Assembly (NCBI GenBank): GCA_017306155.1
Contig: JAFKJB010000022.1
Coordinates: 1 to 48,629, forward strand
Source: Nitrosospira multiformis
GTDB lineage: Bacteria > Pseudomonadota > Gammaproteobacteria > Burkholderiales > Nitrosomonadaceae
Direction of reading: 5' to 3'
DNA length: 48,629 nt
Below the pieces are notes generated by a model. The model ran no database searches and was not told where the DNA came from. It saw nothing but the letters and a program-made list of their open reading frames with translations. A program made the translations under genes and the position numbers. Below, one piece after another: positions 44,519 through 48,629 of this stretch; position 1 is the stretch's first letter, and every line of letters begins with the position of its first letter.

Positions 44519-44947
44519 TTACAGTTTCGGAACGAGGCGAACCTTCTCAAGGTTATTGAGCTCAAGGTCCAGCATTTTTCCCTCTACTTCCAGTTTTAAA
44601 ATACCGTCCTTCACTTCGCGCAAAATACCGACAAAATTTCTTTGCCCCTGTAACGCCACCCGCAGCCTGAGTTTAACGGACTCTCCCGCAAAGCGGATAA
44701 AATCCGCTGTCTTTTTCAGCGGCCGGTCGAGTCCCGGCGAGGATACTTCCAGCCTGTCATAATCCACGTTCTCGACGGCGAGAAGCCGGCTCAGATGATT
44801 GCTGACAGTCACGCAGTCATCCACATTCACGCCCTCGGGCTTGTCGATGAATACCCGCAACAGCTTTCCTCCTGGCGACCGCTCCAGGTCAACCAGTTCA
44901 TAGCCCAGTCCTGCAAGGGTCGGTTCGAGCAATTCGTACAGATCCAT
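44519..44947 (-). CDS. rimP: Ribosome maturation factor RimP
   Basis: A 142-residue protein needed for 30S assembly. The N-terminal domain has [35 protein letters not shown] and the junction [14 protein letters not shown]; a C-terminal Sm-like barrel follows. First coding gene of the operon. Two hairpin/T-run structures precede it within 200 bases. Confidence 0.95.
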   Translation of the reverse strand: MDLYELLEPTLAGLGYELVDLERSPGGKLLRVFIDKPEGVNVDDCVTVSNHLSRLLAVENVDYDRLEVSSPGLDRPLKKTADFIRFAGESVKLRLRVALQGQRNFVGILREVKDGILKLEVEGKMLDLELNNLEKVRLVPKL

Positions 44948-44962
44948 AGTGCCGATACAAAC

Positions 44963-44987
44963 AAAAAATGGGCTGAAAGAAGCCCAT
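44963..44987 (-). terminator. Intrinsic terminator/attenuator in the rimP leader, proximal
   Basis: On the minus strand ATGGGCT-TCTTTC-AGCCCAT followed by TTTTTT, 16 bases before the rimP ATG. In the leader it would stop part of the transcripts heading into rimP. Confidence 0.6.
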
Positions 44988-45107
44988 CGTTATTATTCTA
45001 TTTTAACAAACATTTATGATCGGGGAAATAGGAACCGGATTCCTCGTTCACGATCATGATCAACTGACAAGAAATCTGTCAAAAAGTTTTTTCTGCCAAC
45101 ATGTTAT

Positions 45108-45142
45108 AAAAAAAAAACGACAGGTCCGCAAGAGCGGACTGT
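45108..45142 (-). terminator. Intrinsic terminator/attenuator in the rimP leader, distal
   Basis: On the minus strand ACAGTCCGC-TCTT-GCGGACCTGT (one bulged base) followed after two bases by ten T. No minus-strand gene lies between here and acs, so it would end a short leader RNA starting in the 45143-45260 interval. The 313-base gap between rimP and acs otherwise holds an inverted TGACA-N7-TGTCA near 45065-45081. Confidence 0.6.
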
Positions 45143-45260
45143 AGTGCGCGGATTTGCCATCGGCATGCATAAATGGCGGATCGGTATGAAAAAATTTATT
45201 ACGAAAAGCGCCGAATGATACAATTTACCAGCCGAAACAAAAATATTCAGGGAGGTAGCT

Positions 45261-47228
45261 GTGGCGACGATTCAATCCATCCTCAATGAAACACGCACCT
45301 TTACACCCTCCACTTCGTTCATGGAACAGGCGAATGTATCCGGGATGGAGGAATACGATGCCCTTTGCGCAGAGGCTGAAAAGGATGAGGCAGCGTTCTG
45401 GTCCAGACTGGCGCGGGATCATATTTCCTGGCACAAACCATTTACCCGTGTGCTGGATGAAACCAACCATCCGTTCCTCACCTGGTTCGATGACGGAGAA
45501 CTGAATGTTTCATACAATTGTCTCGATCGACACCAGGCCACCCAGCCGGACAAGGTCGCGCTTATTTTCGAAGCGGACGACGGCGTCGTTACGTCCTGCA
45601 CCTACCAGGATCTCTACCGCCGCGTATGCCGGTTTGCAAATGGTCTCAAGTCACTGAATATCAGGAAAGGTGATCGCGTCGTCATCTATATGCCGATGAG
45701 TATCGAAGCGGTAGTGGCAATGCAGGCCTGCGCGCGCATAGGTGCGATTCATTCAGTCGTGTTCGGCGGCTTCTCCGCCAAAAGCCTGCATGAGCGGATT
45801 ATTGACACAGGTGCGGTAGCCGTGATCACTGCGGACGAGCAATGGCGCGGCGGCAAGATCAACTATCTGAAAGCCGTTGTCGAAGATGCGCTTGGCAGAG
45901 ATGGAACGGACTCGGTGAAATCCGTCGTGATCTACCAGCGGGGCAGCGGGGATCTGCAGCTGCGCGCCAATCGCGACATCTGGTGGCATGATCTCATCCG
46001 GGATCAGAGCGAGACCTGCGAGCCCGAATGGGTGAACGCCGAACATCCGCTATTTACGCTCTACACCTCCGGTTCCACAGGCAAGCCAAAAGGCGTGCAA
46101 CACTCTTCCGCAGGCTTTCTGCTGGGCGCCATCACGAGCATGCAATGGATTTTCGACTACAAACCCTCCGATATCTTCTGGTGCACGGCCGACGTAGGCT
46201 GGGTAACGGGGCACACCTATGTGACTTATGGCCCCCTAGCCGTCGGCGCGACCCAGATCATATTCGAAGGCGTTCCTACTTATCCTGACGCCGGCCGTTT
46301 CTGGAAAATGATCCAGGATCACAAGGTGACCACGTTTTATACAGCACCCACTGCCATCCGCTCGCTTATAAAACTCGGGCCTGACCTGCCGAAACAATAT
46401 GATCTTTCCTCGTTGCGCCTGCTCGGTTCAGTGGGCGAACCGATCAACCCGGAAGCCTGGATGTGGTATTACACGACTGTCGGCCAATCCCGCTGTCCGC
46501 TGGTGGATACCTGGTGGCAAACCGAAACAGGCGCTCACATGATCGCTCCCACGCCTGGAGCAGTAACGCTCAAACCCGGTTCCTGCACTTTGCCGCTTCC
46601 TGGTATCAAGGCCGGTATCGTGGATGAAGCGGGGCATGAGGTACCGGTCGGCAAAGGCGGCTTTCTCGTGATCAAGCGCCCGTTTCCTTCCCTGGCCCGC
46701 ACATTGTGGGGCGATCCGGAACGCTTCAGAAACACCTATTTTCCAGAGGAGCTTGGCGGCAAATATTATCTCGCGGGAGACTCAGCCCACCGCGACGCGG
46801 ACGGCTATTTCTGGATCATGGGACGCATCGACGATGTGCTGACTGTTTCCGGCCACCGCTTAGGGACAATGGAAATCGAATCGGCACTGGTAGCAAGCCC
46901 CCTGGTGGCCGAGGCCGCGGTGGTGGGCAAGCCGGACGAAATCAAAACCGAGGCTATCGTGGCTTTCGTGGTATTGAAAGGCGCGCGCCCGAATGCGGAA
47001 GACGCTCATCGCATTGTCCAGGAATTGCGCAATTGGGTATCGCAGGAGATCGGTCCCATCGCCAGGCCTGATGAAATCCGGTTTGGGGATAATCTGCCGA
47101 AAACCAGATCCGGCAAAATCATGCGCCGGTTGCTGCGTACGCTCGCAAGGGATGAGGAAATAACCCAGGATGTATCCACTCTGGAAAACCCGGCGATACT
47201 TGAACAATTGAAACAGGTGGTAGCATAG
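45261..47228 (+). CDS. acs: Acetyl-CoA synthetase
   Basis: A 655-residue enzyme activating acetate to acetyl-CoA through acetyl-AMP. Adenylate-forming motifs are [14 protein letters not shown], the acetate-pocket [37 protein letters not shown], and the regulatory lysine Lys619 in TRSGKIMRR, which is acetylated in Acs proteins to switch them off. The length fits the bacterial Acs (about 650). It starts with GTG, with GGAGG about six bases upstream. It is followed directly by a metallo-beta-lactamase-fold gene on the same strand. Confidence 0.97.
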   Translation: MATIQSILNETRTFTPSTSFMEQANVSGMEEYDALCAEAEKDEAAFWSRLARDHISWHKPFTRVLDETNHPFLTWFDDGELNVSYNCLDRHQATQPDKVALIFEADDGVVTSCTYQDLYRRVCRFANGLKSLNIRKGDRVVIYMPMSIEAVVAMQACARIGAIHSVVFGGFSAKSLHERIIDTGAVAVITADEQWRGGKINYLKAVVEDALGRDGTDSVKSVVIYQRGSGDLQLRANRDIWWHDLIRDQSETCEPEWVNAEHPLFTLYTSGSTGKPKGVQHSSAGFLLGAITSMQWIFDYKPSDIFWCTADVGWVTGHTYVTYGPLAVGATQIIFEGVPTYPDAGRFWKMIQDHKVTTFYTAPTAIRSLIKLGPDLPKQYDLSSLRLLGSVGEPINPEAWMWYYTTVGQSRCPLVDTWWQTETGAHMIAPTPGAVTLKPGSCTLPLPGIKAGIVDEAGHEVPVGKGGFLVIKRPFPSLARTLWGDPERFRNTYFPEELGGKYYLAGDSAHRDADGYFWIMGRIDDVLTVSGHRLGTMEIESALVASPLVAEAAVVGKPDEIKTEAIVAFVVLKGARPNAEDAHRIVQELRNWVSQEIGPIARPDEIRFGDNLPKTRSGKIMRRLLRTLARDEEITQDVSTLENPAILEQLKQVVA

Positions 47229-47294
47229 TTGGGGAATCTGCGTCTCGGCCAATTGCATGATGGCGCGCGATCTTCATCGGACGCCGAGCCTGGA

Positions 47295-48287
47295 ATGACT
47301 TCATCGCTCTCTATTTTGCCTCCGCACATTTCCCATCTTCCCGGCCTCGCTGATTATGAAAATGGCATCAGCGCCATTGATGCCGATTATTTGCGCCCCG
47401 GCCTGGCTGCAATTCATCTGATTGTGGAAAACGGCAAAGCTGCGCTGGTGGACACCGGAACTTCATCTTCCGTTCCCGGTGTACTGGAAGTGCTGCGGAA
47501 AAAGAATCTGGCTCCCGCAGATGTGGCGTACGTATTTGTTACGCATATCCATCTCGATCATGCGGGGGGTGCGGGAGAATTCATGCGTCATCTTCCCAAC
47601 GCCAAACTGGTGGTGCATCCGCGTGGCGCTCGCCATATGGCAGACCCGGCGCGTCTTGTCGCCAGCGCCATGACCGTCTACGGCGCAGCGGAATTCAAGC
47701 GCATGTACGGGGATATCCACCCGATAGATGCAAGCAGGATCATTGAGGCGCCGGATGAATTCAGGCTGGATTTCAACGGCAGGCTACTGCTGTTTCTCGA
47801 TACGCCGGGACACGCGCGTCACCACTACTGCATCTTCGACGAGCAAAGCCATTCCTTTTTCACCGGCGATACATTCGGCCTTTCCTATCGGGAATTCGAT
47901 GTCGACGACATGGAATTCGTGTTTCCGACGACTACTCCCGTGCAGTTCGACCCCGTCGCAGCACATGCCTCACTGGATCGGCTCATGAGCTACCACCCGT
48001 CTTACGCCTTTCTCACGCATTATGGCCGCATCGCGCATCTCGCGCGCCATGCGGACGAACTGCATGGCCTGATTGACGCGCACGTGTCGATTGCCAGAAA
48101 GCTGCGCAATGTGCCTGACAGGCATGCAGCGTTGGTGGAGGAACTAGACGGGCTGTTGTTGCGCCGGATAGTCGCGCATGGCTGTAAATTAACCGAGGAA
48201 AGGATTCGCAGCCTGCTGAGGCTTGATGTCGAGCTCAATGCGCAGGGCTTGGAAAACTGGCTGGATCAGTCGAGTGGAAGCAGTTGA
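47295..48287 (+). CDS. Metallo-beta-lactamase-fold hydrolase
   Basis: A 330-residue protein with the metal site HIHLDH in VTHIHLDHAGG, a downstream His in PGHARHH, Asp in FTGDTFGLSYREFD, and His in THYGRIAHL, enough for two metals. The layout is like glyoxalase II/flavoredoxin-type and putative lactonase members, not the class B lactamases. A C-terminal helical extension (about 240-330) is unusual. The frame is open back to a TTG one base after the acs stop (352 residues); the ATG at 47295 begins the conserved part. It is probably transcribed with acs. The substrate is unknown. Confidence 0.85.
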   Translation: MTSSLSILPPHISHLPGLADYENGISAIDADYLRPGLAAIHLIVENGKAALVDTGTSSSVPGVLEVLRKKNLAPADVAYVFVTHIHLDHAGGAGEFMRHLPNAKLVVHPRGARHMADPARLVASAMTVYGAAEFKRMYGDIHPIDASRIIEAPDEFRLDFNGRLLLFLDTPGHARHHYCIFDEQSHSFFTGDTFGLSYREFDVDDMEFVFPTTTPVQFDPVAAHASLDRLMSYHPSYAFLTHYGRIAHLARHADELHGLIDAHVSIARKLRNVPDRHAALVEELDGLLLRRIVAHGCKLTEERIRSLLRLDVELNAQGLENWLDQSSGSS

Positions 48288-48629
48288 AAAATATTCAAGT
48301 TGAGCAGTTATCGAGAAATACCATGAATCTCGTTATTCCGGACCTCGATCCGGAATCCGTTCTGAGTCAGAAATAACATACCAATAACGTACCCCCAGGG
48401 TCGTACCCCCAGGCGCTTCTGGATACCAGGTTCGCAGGTTTACCCTTATATATTTGACTTGCCACTGCCGAATTTATAATTAGTCATCCCTGAATAATTT
48501 GATTTTCAGGAACAGGCTGCTATAAGCTGGTGCCCATCTCTGTCATCATTCGCTGTTTGCGCCTGCAGCCGAACGAGAATCAGGGCGAGAAGAAGCTGCA
48601 GCTTCCTCAGAATCATGCGCAGGTTGTGT
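48288..48629. other. Gene-poor right end with repeats
   Basis: It holds a perfect inverted repeat ATTCCGGA-CCTCGA-TCCGGAAT (48335-48356), of a type recurrent in proteobacterial genomes, and a 12-base direct repeat CGTACCCCCAGG (48388-48399 and 48402-48413). The hairpin has no T-run and is not a clear terminator for the upstream gene. Confidence 0.6.
48506..48616 (-). CDS. Small secreted-peptide-like ORF (candidate)
   Basis: Thirty-six codons from an ATG at 48616. The N-terminus LRKLQLLLALILVRLQAQ resembles a signal peptide and the end is DGHQLIAACS. The latter recalls the mature start of Rap1a/Tai-type immunity proteins, but the frame stops at once and no continuation was found in the other frames, so it may be a broken gene or chance. 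Confidence 0.25.
   Translation of the reverse strand: MILRKLQLLLALILVRLQAQTANDDRDGHQLIAACS

Overview
The window reads as the chromosome of a betaproteobacterium. The housekeeping order is typical of that class: rimP-nusA-infB-rbfA-truB, ffs-dnaX-ybaB-recR, dapC-dapD-dapE-prmB, and proB next to a CNP1-family gene. Together with the iron and redox accessory genes, a Nitrosospira-like ammonia oxidiser (Nitrosomonadaceae) is my best guess. This rests on gene order and protein character only; no database search was possible.

Left third (1-19661): a probable lipopeptide siderophore locus. A minus-strand operon runs MbtH-like protein, type II thioesterase, FAAL-ACP-C-A-PCP synthetase, KS-AT-KR-ACP polyketide synthase, and the first 96 codons of another synthetase that leaves the window at base 1. 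Three genes are joined by TAATG stop/start overlaps. About 108 bases upstream of the first gene is TAAAT-N16-CGTC, the form of a PvdS/OrbS-type iron-starvation promoter. Further right come a serine-acetyltransferase-like acyltransferase, a very short FecR-type anti-sigma domain and an ECF sigma factor. The sigma promoter overlaps a strong Fur-box match. On the other side of that Fur box a tripartite RND pump (NodT-type outer membrane lipoprotein, membrane fusion protein, RND permease) reads away on the plus strand. A coherent model is: low iron releases Fur, the sigma factor is made, the NRPS/PKS operon is switched on, and the pump exports the product. The predicted product carries a fatty acyl cap and a 4-amino-3-hydroxy acid made by malonate extension of the first amino acid.

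Middle (19759-35090): proB convergent with a minus-strand group (rubrerythrin, Fe-S oxidoreductase, DUF3501 protein, CNP1-like protein); a glycerate dehydrogenase; an EamA transporter divergent from the dapC-dapD-dapE-prmB operon (succinylase branch of lysine/diaminopimelate synthesis plus an L3 methyltransferase); then rluB, recR, ybaB and dnaX on the minus strand, and the 4.5S RNA gene upstream of dnaX.

Accessory stretch (34895-36443): an orphan ribbon-helix-helix-type antitoxin with its own terminator, promoter and palindromic operator candidates; a plus-strand hairpin pair ending in an intrinsic terminator that serves no visible gene (candidate small RNA); unassigned DNA with palindromes; and the initiator tRNA with a near-consensus promoter.

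Right third (36783-48629): two paralogous response regulators (REC-GGDEF and REC-PAS), the truB-rbfA-infB-nusA-rimP translation operon on the minus strand with two hairpin/T-run structures in its leader, acetyl-CoA synthetase, a metallo-beta-lactamase-fold hydrolase, and a gene-poor end with repeats.
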